Assembly: GCF_030272615.1 (NCBI RefSeq)
Contig: NC_081408.1
Coordinates: forward strand, 608,934,173 to 608,998,172
Direction: 5' to 3'
DNA: 64,000 nt
Source of the DNA: Cryptomeria japonica
Taxonomy: Eukaryota; Streptophyta; Pinopsida; Cupressales; Cupressaceae
Both the position numbers and the translations under genes were made by a program. Numbering within the stretch: the first letter of the stretch is position 1; every line of letters begins with the position of its first letter. Below, piece after piece: positions 10,123 through 21,334 of the stretch. The notes below the pieces were generated by a model. The model did no database searches. It was not told the DNA's origin and worked only from the letters and a program-made list of their open reading frames with translations.

Positions 10123-13100
10123 TATGATTTTCTTAACTCAAACATATACAATTAATTTGAAGATATGTATGAACTCTTTTTTTGTATGGTTTTTCTAAAG
10201 ATGTATAATAATAAAACTAAAGAAATATAATATAAAATTACAAATAATTTAATTAGTAATATTAGTATAGTAACATTTAATATTATTAAAAATTTAAAAC
10301 CTAATAATATGATGTAATTGTATTATTTTGTGTTTTATTATTATAATTATATTATAGTATACTATAAAATTGTCTCTCATCGTGAGTTGCATCCTTGTAT
10401 GTGATGGAATATTTCTTCACCTCGAACGACTCTTATCAAGACAAAAGATTTTGCACTTGTGTATCGCCAAATTGCTATTAGTTTTTAGTCTTCATGTTCA
10501 AATAACAAGACTTGAAGGATTAAAAAAGTGCAAAAAATAAAATTTTATTGTAGCTCTAGTATCAATATCAATCCAAAACATGTACTGCAAACGAATTTGA
10601 AAATAAAGAGAAAATTTTGTTTTTCATTTACTTTGAAATATTTTACAAATCCATATTTATTTACATATTTAACTATCATATATAAAGTGTGTTTGTAAAC
10701 ACTGTCAATTCATTATCAAAATTTAACTATCAAGTTTTAACCAATTTCTTATTACTAGAGTAAATAACATATTTTAACTCTTCATATAATACATGGATGT
10801 GAGGAATGAAACCTCTATACTCTAATGGGGGGACCAACATTTTCAAGTGTTGAAATAAATTTCCTATCATTTGATTGATCATAATTTAGTTGAGGGTTTA
10901 CTATCATAATAGATGAATAAAATCATAAATGTTCTACCATCTCTTCAAGTTTCTTCTCAATGACATACTTCAAATAAAAATTTTCAGTATCATAATTCTC
11001 AATATACTTTTCAAACTAGAGAAATGAACTAAAGGGCAAGCTTAATAATAGTTTTATGTATTCTTGATTACATCAATTGGGTTCATTGAATATCATCATT
11101 AAAGTCACAACTTATTGAACTCTCTCTCATCTTGATGATGGATCATGTAATGTGACTCGAAATGTGATGTTCTAAAAATATTCATACACAATTGAATCCA
11201 AAAACATAATATTGACATTCAGATGAATTGTGGAAATTTGTTGGCATGAAAAACTATATCTTTGCTATCAACTTATGAAACTTTGTCTATATATTGTTGA
11301 AATAGTTTCCTTTATTTGCATAATGAGCTAATTTGAATATTGATTTTGTTCACAAGTGTGATAGTAAATTGTTCTTGCCATAAATAGAGTCCTAACACAA
11401 AGTGGCAATTATATGACAATCCTATTAAATAAACATTGCAAGGAACAATGAATTGTTTTTAAGAAAATCATTTCATTGGGTGCTTGTAATCGATGCAGAT
11501 TTCTTTGATTTTCAAGTTAATCTCTGAAAAAAATATTCTTGTCATTCAAGACTCTTTTCTAAAAATTGTATCAAACACACTTAAAAGGCTGAAGAAATAA
11601 TATTGAAAGGATCTACAACACTTATCTCCATGCTGAAAAATGAACACAACATAATGAAAAGCTATAGCTGAAGATAATACCTCCACATAACATATATTAT
11701 ATTATATTTGTACCATAAAAGAATGTTTACAAACAGTCCACTCTATTGCATTTTAGATTAAACTATTATTATTCCCAAATTTCTTTGATCTTCCAAAACC
11801 TTTTACAAAAACTCCCAGTAACTTCCTCTTTTCTCTCAGCAATGCACCACACAAACAAGTAAAAATCCCACACCAAAAATGAGCAAACCCCACTTACAGG
11901 GAATTCACAAATCAAACAAGAACTATAAATCATTTTATAGACACATTATGGAGGGAACATAATTTTTCCACATTATTTAGAAAATTAGGTTACAGGTCGC
12001 CTTCTAATAAGTTAATCCAAAATAATAGGGACCTTTATATCAATCTTCATACATAGTGAAAGTATCCATCTAGATAACGATATAACATTTAGACTAATTC
12101 CTAGTTAAAAGTTGAGAAAGAGCTCATATTGAAATGCCCATATTTAAAACAGTGCTCATAAATGTCAAGAAGTGAGTTTGTATTTCCCCATATTTTAATA
12201 AATAAACCCATCACTAGTAATTGACTGATTACACATTAAAACTTAGACTAGCACTCAAATTCACAGGCTCAAATTGTGTTTACATTAAATAATCCTTTAG
12301 GAAACACTTTGATATTAAGATTTCATCATCAAGTGTAATATTTAAGATAAAATCATAGCAATGGTTCCTACTTCCTTATTATTTCAAGTTGTAATAAAAC
12401 ATTAATTATAGAAGAGCAAAACGAAGCATTAGAAATAGCACCCAGTTTCGAACTTCCACTTTATTGTGGAAAACTTGATAGTTCCCTAATTCACTTTTTC
12501 ATACTCATGCTTTATGAAAAAAGAGTAAATAACTCTACATGAACTCCCCAAAATAATTTCATTGCCTCTTTCAAGTAGTCTATCAAAACAATGACGTGGA
12601 CTTGAAATAATGTTCTAGAAATAATAAGCAAACTAAAAGATTCAATAAAGTTTAGGAAACCATTTGTGTTTAACACACTAGTCTATCCATAAACAAGCCT
12701 TAAACAACAATGTCAAGATTTTAATCTATACTTTAACAATGAACATTAGTGAACATGTGAAAATTGATAAGAGGGCATTGAATTGAAAAACCTAAGGGCG
12801 GAACTTAGTTCAATTGACTCAATTAATATGCTTCTAAAGGTGTGTGAGGTGTGTATCATACCCAAGCATTATCTATTGTCCTTTCAATGGATATGCATTT
12901 AGATCAAGACTCTCAAATCCTTTGTTCCTACAAGAGAAAAAATTCTGAAGTGGGCTAAGCCTCAACAGTTTTTTTGACAAAATATTGTAATTTGCTTCAA
13001 ATCATCTAGAATCATTGAAAATTCTAGTTACCCTAATCATTTGCAAAACAAACAACCACCAAAATAAAAAAACTTAATCCAAAGACCACTATACCAAGCT

Positions 13101-13673
13101 AAATTTTTGTTTGTGATGCACATCACGTGTGCCACACAAAAGATGATTATAATTACCAATCTCAAAAACAAGAATCTTAGAAACTAAGGCACTATTTAAA
13201 ATCCACAATAAACTAATTTAAATTCAAACAAATGTTAAAACCAATAAACACATCAGTATCATATTCCTAAGAAATATCCTAATTCTCTACACACACAAAA
13301 AGAAAACTTAGTATTACAAATTGTTACAACTAATTGGGTTGGTTTTATAAAATTGAAGATAATTGACAAATTGGATACCACTGGATGGGAACTAAGCTCG
13401 TTCATGAATCTCCTCCATCTCCATATAAAGTCGAAGGTATAGTTTGTTTACTTGCAGGACCCCATTTTAGTCAACCTCCTCAACAACAAAACCTAGAACA
13501 CAAGGAAGAAAATATTTCACAAAGACGGAAAAAATTTCTAGCAGTGACTTTTCAACCTATAATACCTAGTGGCTAATAAGATACACTAAATTTCAATTTT
13601 ATAAACAAGACTTCATTTATGAATCTATTATAGATATTGGTTATGTTCTTTATAATTTAATATTTAAATTTAA
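10123..13673. other. AT-rich intergenic DNA
   Basis: About 3.5 kb without a supported gene. A 63-codon frame at 13385-13576 lies just upstream of the copia remnant and might be gag-derived, but shows no diagnostic motif. Confidence 0.45.
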
Positions 13674-14135
13674 ATGAATTTCTATCTATTTCAACAAGTA
13701 TTAAATTTTATGGTTACGAGAGTATCAGAGCCTAATCAACTTTTCAATGAAGCATTAGTTATATCTTTGATCATGCATGCATCAGAAGATGTGTGGTTTA
13801 TAGACTTTGAGATATCTTTTCACATGACTTCGCATAGAGATTGGTTCTCAAAATATGAAGAATTTGATGGTGGAAAGGTGTATCTTGATGATGATTCTCA
13901 TCTAGTAGAGTGAAGAGAATTGATGGTGTATTGCATATCTTGAGTTTGGTATGAAACCTCTTTCAATGAGTAAATTGAACAATTTGGGTGTGCAAGTTGT
14001 CTTCTTGAGTGGAAGATGAAAGATGACAAGAGGATCTATGATTTTGGTTAGAGGAGTTTGAATAAGAACCATGTACAAGCTAGATGCATGCATTGTTCAG
14101 TGCAATAGTTCTTCAAATAAGTCGAAGACAAAAAC
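13674..14135 (+). pseudogene. Ty1/copia protease and GAG-pre-integrase remnant
   Basis: The first frame (to 13913) contains VWFIDFEISFHMTSHRDWFS, clearly the copia protease region, but the catalytic DSGAS is replaced by DFEIS. After the stop at 13911-13913 the similarity continues across changed frames: GVLHI near 13927, then KLNN and GVQVV, KMTRGSMIL near 14017, and LDACIVQCNSS near 14079. That order is the usual one leading into the GAG-pre-integrase domain. No LTR was found for it. It is an old fragment, unrelated to the copia element at 57.6 kb at the level of these residues. Confidence 0.75.
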
Positions 14136-14188
14136 TTTACATTCTTCATTCTCACTATATAGTAATTTAAAATAATTTTACATCATAA

Positions 14189-14475
14189 GTTTCATATGTT
14201 GTGGTAATTAGGGTTGAATAGTAATTTCGTGGAATATTAATGTTTATGATAATAAAATATAATTTTACATGTACTCCTAATGAATTAGGGAGTTTCATGT
14301 GTGGTGGTAATTAGGGTTGAATGGTAATTTCTTATAATGTTAAGGTTTATGATAATAAAAACATAATTTACATGTACTCCTAATGAATCAAGGGGTTTCA
14401 TATATTGTGGTAATTAGGGTCAAACATTAATTTCTTGGAATATTAAGGCTTGTGATAATAAAGACATCTCACGGA
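14189..14475. repeat. Tandem repeat, 103-bp unit, about 2.8 copies
   Basis: Units start with GTTTCATATGTTGTGGTAA or close variants at 14189, 14292 and 14395, an even 103-bp spacing. Each carries TTAGGGTT/TTAGGGTC, GATAATAAA and, in the first two, CATGTACTCCTAATGAAT. The copies differ at roughly one base in ten. The array follows the copia remnant. Confidence 0.85.
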
Positions 14476-14640
14476 CTATTTGTTCACTTTTATTATTTAA
14501 TACTTAGTTACTTTTTAACGAGTCATATATTTGAGAGGTTTTATAAAATTCATGTTGTACATTCTCACATAAACTCTCAATAATATTATTATCATTTTTT
14601 TTTTAAATGTCTTGTTATTTAATTTTTTAATATATTTTTT

Positions 14641-14896
14641 TGTATTAAGTATCATAGAATCACAAAGCTCATTTTTTTTGCTCATTCGAGCATCCATGTT
14701 ACAAACTTGTTACTCCTTTCGAGCACCAAACTAGAAACAACAATCAAGGGTCACAACTTAGAAATCCACTTTAAACAACAATGGAAGACCAAGAGTCACA
14801 ACTTAGAATTCTACACAAAGGTGTCCCTCGTGGGAATTGAACTTTGGTCTCCACATTGAGAACTCAATGCTTTAACCATCTAAGCTCAACTCCTTG
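14641..14896 (-). mobile_element. Probable tRNA-derived SINE, minus strand
   Basis: On the minus strand, reading from 14896, an A-box-like GAGCTTAGATGGTTAAAGC near 14884 is followed by a B-box-like AGTTCAATTCC near 14845, at about tRNA spacing. The rest contains two related segments with CACAACTTAGAA (plus strand, near 14752 and 14800). A 15-base repeat, TTTTTAATATATTTT, flanks the unit near 14625 and 14898, but it is simple AT sequence and is weak support. It differs from the SINE family at 5.6 and 10.0 kb. Confidence 0.5.
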
Positions 14897-14912
14897 GGCT
14901 TTTTAATATATT

Positions 14913-15858
14913 TTACAAAGATTTTAAAGAAATAAATAATGTCGTAATTGATTTTGAAAGGAATCTAGACTTTTAGTATTGTTAAAAAAATTATTATTTT
15001 TCGTAATTTTAAAATAATTTATATATGAAAAAGAATTGAAGAAATATATTACTTGTGAAATTCAATAAGTGAATAAATAGCTAGGTAATTAATGATTTAG
15101 ACTTTTTAATTTTTATTGTGTTTTTTGAAATATAGAATATTACAAAATGTTGATAATAGTCACAAAGATTTCAAAAATATATAGATTAAAAGACTTCAAA
15201 ATAACTAATTACAATTGATTATCCCATTTCAAATGATACTTGTGTGTTTATTACTTATTTTTCTGTATAGAAATTCAAACCCTTTGGAAACCTAGAAAAA
15301 TGTCAAAACCATCTCTCATAATCACTCTGTTCAAGTTTTCAACCATTGTATGAAGGCATTCACGTGATGAATGTATTGAAGCAAAAGATGAAGAGGATCC
15401 TAAACTCTCAAAAAAAAAGTTATTACAATATATACTATTGAAAAGAATTATCCTATCATTTAGAGGCATGAGTTCTCCATAGATACAACTAAGTTCTCTA
15501 CGGAAATGGCTACTCAAAGCCACCAAGTTTAGTTTTTTTATTAGTAATTGCGTTAGGTTAGTACAAATATAATAAATTTGTGTTTTTCATACTTAAGTAA
15601 TTATTAAAAAGAATTATTTGAAACAATTAGAAGTAGATTTTTTTTTACATATTTTCTTCAAGTTTACATATAAAAAAAATTGTTTATAAATTATGAAAAT
15701 TATTTTTTTGTACAATGATTGGTTTATAGTCTAGCTCTTATACACACAAAAAATTGGAAATCATAGTATAAATAATTTTTTTCGCAACTTTTTTAACTAT
15801 TCATGTTGTTTTTAGGAATTTTTTCAACTATTAAAGTCTCCTAAACAACTCAAGACTA
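14913..15858. other. AT-rich DNA; nothing recognised
   Basis: No supported coding, RNA or repeat feature. Confidence 0.4.
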
Positions 15859-16860
15859 TTGAAACGCTTAAAATGTTGGATAATTTGTCATTTTGTCATT
15901 TATTTTTTTTATTTTGTTGCATATTACCCGTCATTTACTTTGCAAACTGCCTTTTTGTTGGTACGGTTAACAACACAAAGCATTAAATGCTTTGGGAGAC
16001 GCACCAAAAGCTTTATTCAGTGTTTCAACTTTGCATCATTATCTATTTGGTGGAACAAACTTGTTAAGTACCATAACCAGTCATTGGCTATTTGCTTTCC
16101 TGAACATGCCACTTATTTGTATAAGAAAGGCATTCGACATTTTAAGGATATTTGGAACTTTAAAACCCTTGAATGGGCTTTGTGGTTGAGTATCAAGAGT
16201 CAATATGGATTGAATGGAAAATATAGAGAAATTCTTATATTTGTGCAATCGTAGTTCTACTTGAGTTGTTTATTAAAATTTGTACTTCTGGTAAATTACA
16301 ATTTCTTAAAAGACTGTAAGTGGTTTGCCTCATCTCATTTCAATCATCCTCCACTTAAAAGAATATATCTTAATTCCTTATCTCATTGGGAGATCCTTCC
16401 TTGTCTTAATCAAAAATGGAAGTACAAATTTAGTGCTAAAAGATGAACTAAAATGACTGCCCAAATATGGAAATCTAAAGTTGATGCAGAGACTCAATTG
16501 TGGCCTAGAAAGTCTTACATTTTAAGCTGCTCATGGGAGATAGACTAAAATGTATTACAATTTAGCTAGCTAATTGCCCCTTTTGCATGTGTATTGAAAA
16601 TATTAAGCATATATTTTCGAACAATCCCTTCATTAAAAAAAATGGAATGTTGTCTTTAATATTTTTTCTACTATTTTTCGTCATAAATGGAACTAGAAAG
16701 AAGTTATATTTGGTGTTGGTTTGCATGATGATGTCATGGTTGATTCTATTCAACAAGTTATTTTGAGTCATATTTGGAAAGTCAAGTGTTTTTAGGAAAC
16801 TGGTATTCTAAAGCTTTACTCTAACATAGTTTTTCAGGTTGCCTTTTTGTTGTCATAGCT
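15859..16860 (+). pseudogene. Decayed C-terminal end of a LINE ORF2
   Basis: Frames between 15859 and 16446 read like the poorly conserved region after a LINE reverse transcriptase, with phrases such as KDIWNFKTLEWALWLSIKSQ. At about 16520-16640 another frame gives LLMGDRLKCIT followed by CPFCMCIENIKHIFSNNPF, which fits the zf-RVT pattern (CX2C, Glu, His, Cys-like). Stops and frameshifts separate the parts, and the last Cys of the zinc pattern appears lost. The reverse transcriptase core is absent, so this is a 5'-truncated, inactive copy. It is independent of the LINE at 36.5-48.7 kb. Confidence 0.6.
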
Positions 16861-18498
16861 TCCATATTTATCCAAAATGAATGCTTCAGCCATGGCACAG
16901 CTTCAACAAATCCAAGATACGGTGATTCAACTTCAGAATTGTTGCAATATGAACCTATGCAAAGTGTTTCGTCATGTTTCCTCTTTGTAATGGTTGTTGG
17001 CCTATTGTAATTGTTTGTAATTTGCAAGTCTTTTTCCATTTTAACCCTCATGCACGTATTGTGCCTGCAATTGTTTTTACAAGTCAATTTTTTTTTTAAG
17101 AAAGTGGATTTTTTTTAATGATATTTTTTTTGGCCAACCCAAAACCCATATTTATGAAGGCAAATATTAAAAATCCCTTCGATATGTTGCTATCGATGCA
17201 ATGTTAATTTAATAGACATTTGGAAAAGTAGATGTTCTGCAGTGTTTTCTAATCACATTGTGCATCAAGAAGTAGATATTCTAAAGTTTTATTGTGACAT
17301 TATGTTTCATTTTGTCTTTTCATGTTCACAATTAAAGAAGAAAACTTGCATCAAACACCTGGATGAGATAAAATGTCGATTTCTACAACTTAATGAAGGA
17401 GACATTAAATGTGTTAGACAACTATAAGACATGTGCAAATTTCAAATGCAATATGCTACTTTATTTGATGAGTTTGGTTCAGTTGTATGTAGTTGTTTAT
17501 AATACAATTCTTTTATATCTGGGTATTGATAGAGTCTTGTTTGACTATGTTGTGGTTCCTTCTTTCACGTGCAGTCCCATTGGATTGCAATTTATTTCTA
17601 TTGTATTTATTCCTGCTTTGATGAATACAAAGAAAATGTCAATTTAATAGCTTTTAAATCTATAAGGAAGACTTCAAATGGGGTCAAAAATAACATGTCG
17701 ATTATAATTAAAACAAAGTTAAGAAAAGGGAAAAAAAAGTTATAAATCATAATATATTATTATATATTTTAAAAATATATATTATAAATTTTAAAAATAT
17801 ATATTATAAATTTTAGTTGAAATTATATATTTAGTTCACTTCTTTGGTTTACATAAAATTTATACTATAATTATACTTATTATTATATATTTTATTATAT
17901 AATACAAATATAAGATTTTTTATCCGTAATATTAGATATATTTTTAATATAGTTAATAAAATTATATATTTAAATATATTTTGTTAGTTAATTTTATTTA
18001 TGCATATAATATAATATTATAAATTAAATTTATTTTATATTTTGTGTACTATAAATTATTAAATATAATATTAGTTAAATTAATACAAGAAATTAAAAAA
18101 ATATATATTTGAGAAAAATGATATGAAAATATTTTTAGTTTGGGTATGAAACCAAATTGAGAATTCCCATTTGAAGGTAATGGAATCTTCAAGCAATCCA
18201 TCAAAATTAAAATCCAAATACAATACATATAACTTCAACCTACAATATATATATAATTTTAAATTATAATTATAATCACATTGACCATTTCTATTTCTAA
18301 ATTATATAATTTCAACCTTATGATTTCACTTTTAAAAAGTTTTACTTATAAACTAAGAATCAACTAATTCAAACAATCATTCTTATTCTTAACATTAAAA
18401 CATAATAATAGTTACAAAAAAAAAAAATCTTAGATACTTATCTTATTAGTTTTTTTTATTTGAAGAAATCATTAGAGGATTTTATCCCCACTGTAGAT
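16861..18498. other. AT-rich intergenic DNA
   Basis: Includes a strongly A/T stretch at about 17740-18110 with ATATATATTATAAATTTT repeated twice near 17775-17815. No gene supported. Confidence 0.4.
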
Positions 18499-18603
18499 TA
18501 GAATGGTTCTAATAATACATTGGAGCTAGACTCTGAGTCAGAATCCAAAGACCAGCCCACTTTCCACCTCAGAGATTTCATCTTCAAGAATCTCAAGGAA
18601 ACT

Positions 18604-18852
18604 ATGTCGGAATATTTGAGAGATCTGAAAGTGGGGAGGGGGAGGATTAGCATCGGCTCTCATGTATCCATAATTGGGCTTTCATGTTTCTTCGTGGTCA
18701 TAACAATAGCTTTGAGCAATGAAAAGAACACAAGTGTTCCAAGCCCCTGGGCGATCGAGCCAACCACACTAGAATGGGTTGTACAAAGCCCTTCAACTTT
18801 TCATACTTTTGAAGAACTTCCAGACTCAAAGAGACCGACTCTTCATCTCTAA
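18604..18852 (+). pseudogene. Mitochondrial cox1 C-terminal fragment in nuclear DNA (NUMT)
   Basis: cox1 encodes subunit I of mitochondrial cytochrome c oxidase. The frame from ATG 18604 to TAA 18850-18852 shows one hydrophobic segment ([17 protein letters not shown]) followed by [17 protein letters not shown] and FHTFEELP, the characteristic end of plant COX1. Only about the last 75 residues match; the catalytic core with its haem and copper ligands is absent. The frame stays open upstream to 18502 without resembling COX1. There are no stops in the matching part but the residues are well diverged, so it is old for a NUMT. It could be under constraint, though nothing shows that. The fragment assignment is firm; transfer from the mitochondrion is inference. 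Confidence 0.8.
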
Positions 18853-20009
18853 GCGACACAAGGATTTGTCTCTAAGTGGCACCCGTAGAAGGCTCTTCAT
18901 CTATGGTGATCTATTCTAATTATATTTGAGGAGTCCCCTATCCTCAGTAAGGTCCAATGTTGTGCTAAAGAGAAAAGGAAGAGTGGTGTGGGGAACTGTA
19001 GGGGGCTAAAGCACCTATAAGAGCAATCTCAACCTCCCACCCAAGGGTTTTGAGCTTTCTTTCTTTCTCTATAATTGTTGAGCAAAAGTGAGTTTAGTAG
19101 TGTACCCTATCTCTATCTGTTGACCTCCCAGCAAAGTAAAGGCCCTGAATTTGGTTTCCTCTCCATCAATGCCCTACCCTATTATCAACTATAGTGTCGA
19201 GGTGGGGGGCCCTACTACTATTTATAGGGTTCCCAGGGCATAAACTAAATTAGTTCTTATTTTAGCAAGTTGATTAATTAAGTTGAAGGAAGATAAAGTG
19301 ACTCTCTTATCTGGGATAGTTTTGTTGCAAGGTGTGTCCTTGGTCTCCTTGTGCTATGCAGCGCAACGCTCGAGTTTGTGACATGACTTAACCGACTCTT
19401 GTGGATTCTACAAGTCTAGTGGTTGTATCGGGAATTAATAGGTTGATCTTTTGGTGCAACGGCAACCGCACTTGTAACAAGTTTGATAGTTGACCAGTCA
19501 GATTCTATGTGTAACATGCTTGTAATTAACTAATTAGGGTGGGGGGATTTTATTTCCCTAGCTTAGAATACAAAAGTGAAGCCAAATTCTAAAGAATAGG
19601 CCAATAATTTGTTACTCGTGTCAGCATTGGTTTCTATCTCCTAGCTTGCCCTACTATTTATAAGGGGAATGTGAGCACGAATTAAATGAAATGTCCTACT
19701 ATTCTAAGGGCCCAATTATCGGCCTATCAAGGCTTCAAAACCCTAATATAGCTGGGGCAAATCAACTACTATAGTTAGGGTGAAGGAAAATATTTGGGTC
19801 GCTTCCATAGTCATATGAATCAGTTGCCAAACAACAATATATAGAAAGGGCAATTGTCAGCCAGATTCTATACATAACATGTCGAAATAATTAATCCACC
19901 CATCCCCTCCCCACAGAAATAGTAAAATTTTGAATTCTAGTTCCCTCAAGAATCGATCTCTTCTTCGATAATGGCAAGGTGGATTCGATACTTAACATGT
20001 TAACTATCA

Positions 20010-20040
20010 TCCACCCATCCACCCACCCACCCACCCAACC
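20010..20040. repeat. (CCCA)n microsatellite
   Basis: A short run of CCCA/CCAT units within the block that follows the cox1 fragment. Confidence 0.85.
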
Positions 20041-20508
20041 CTGGAGGTGATAGTTGATTCTTGAATGTGTTGATTCTAGGATCATAGGGGATGTTGAACC
20101 CTAGCCCTACAACGTCAACGATCTTAGGGGCAACCAGCGGCATCTACCTAAATTTTGTAGTTCATTCTATATGTAACATGTCTTCCATAAAATAGTAGGG
20201 GTGAATTGATTCTCATAGCAGAGTGGGAGGGCCCCTACTTTAGCTAATACCAAATCTCGGCCTATTTTATGGGGTGGGGGGGGGAAGAGCCCTTAGAATA
20301 GTAGGGGTCTAGGTCATATGATTATTCTAGCAGACTACTTGAATGTTGCCTATCAATCCCCACCCTATCATTAATCAACCTACCCTCTATCATCCCATGG
20401 GGATATAGGGAGACTAGCTCAATTCTAGAACTACTTTAGAGTGCAACCTGATGCCATTTGGTGGATCCTTAGAATAGTAGGGGATTGCTTGAATTAAGAA
20501 TTATAGGC

Positions 20509-20795
20509 TCGATTCTAGAACTATTTTAGTGTTACTCTAGCCCCCTACTATTCTTAAGGGCTAACAGGCTTCCCGAATCTACTACTCCCCTAAAATTCAT
20601 CTACGGGGAGGGCTAGTATGTTCTAGTTTATTCTAACAGATTCATTAATGAACTGATAAATGAACGAATCACATGAACTTATTAATGGTCGAGGTAAATT
20701 AACTACTCGATTCTAGAAGTATTTTAGCCTTACTCTATCCCCCTATTATTCCAAAGGGCTAGTAGGCTTCTCTAATCTACTGCTTCCCTACAATT
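20509..20795. repeat. Diverged direct repeat of about 95 bp, period about 192
   Basis: CTCGATTCTAGAACTATTTT near 20509 and its variant near 20706 both continue through an ACTCTA segment, the CCCCCTA motif, AGGGCTA, AGGCTTC and a CTACT-rich end in the same order. A shorter third match begins near 20420. Confidence 0.65.
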
Positions 20796-21334
20796 CGGCT
20801 TGGGGAGGGGGGGGGCTATCTTATCAGCGCCCTTTAGAATAGTAAGGTTTGCCCCCTACAATAATCTACTTCCCAGTGGGGGGCCAAGGGCCCATGCCCA
20901 ATTCTATGGGGGTTTATTAATGAACACATTAATGAATTGATGCCATTAACAGGTTTATTAATTAGGTAGTGAGACTCCCTACTATTTTAAGGACCAGAAT
21001 CATAGGGTTCCTAATTTATTACCGTTTCATTAGAATAATTAAGGCAATGAAGGGTGTTCATGCGGTTATTCTAGTATTACATCTATTACAACATTAAAAC
21101 ATCACCACAATATGGCACTTGTTTCATTGGTCCTGCAATATATGTTTGATCCTATATGTTTTAGCAACTATAGAGCTCTTGACAAATTTATTAAAAAACT
21201 CTATATAAATTACAATCAACACAACTATTGCACCTCCTTTGATGCAAGTGCTAGTATATCCATTGATGACATAGCAACAAATATATGAATTTGTAATTGA
21301 TGGTTGGTTGTGAGAGCAAGAGCTGGAGTGAAAT

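Larger units (their letters stand above)
19207..20995. repeat. Eleven dispersed copies of a CCCCTACTATTCTAAGGG motif, both orientations
   Basis: Close variants of CCCCTACTATTCTTAAGGG occur at about 19207, 19648, 19694, 20539, 20736 and 20973 in one orientation and 20187, 20287, 20465 and 20827 in the other, plus a partial copy at 20229. A second motif, ATTCTATATGTAACATGTC, recurs at about 19501, 19862, 19984 and 20163. Both are confined to this block. Confidence 0.75.
18853..21060. other. Probable mitochondrial-derived non-coding DNA
   Basis: This 2.2 kb follows the cox1 fragment and differs from its surroundings: more GC, many runs of G or C, and a dense set of short dispersed repeats. I recognise no gene. 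Origin from a mitochondrial genome is inferred from adjacency and composition only. Confidence 0.45.

Noticed and set aside
18520-18603. Extension of the cox1 fragment upstream of the ATG
   Set aside because: The frame is open but begins at TTG and the residues do not resemble COX1.
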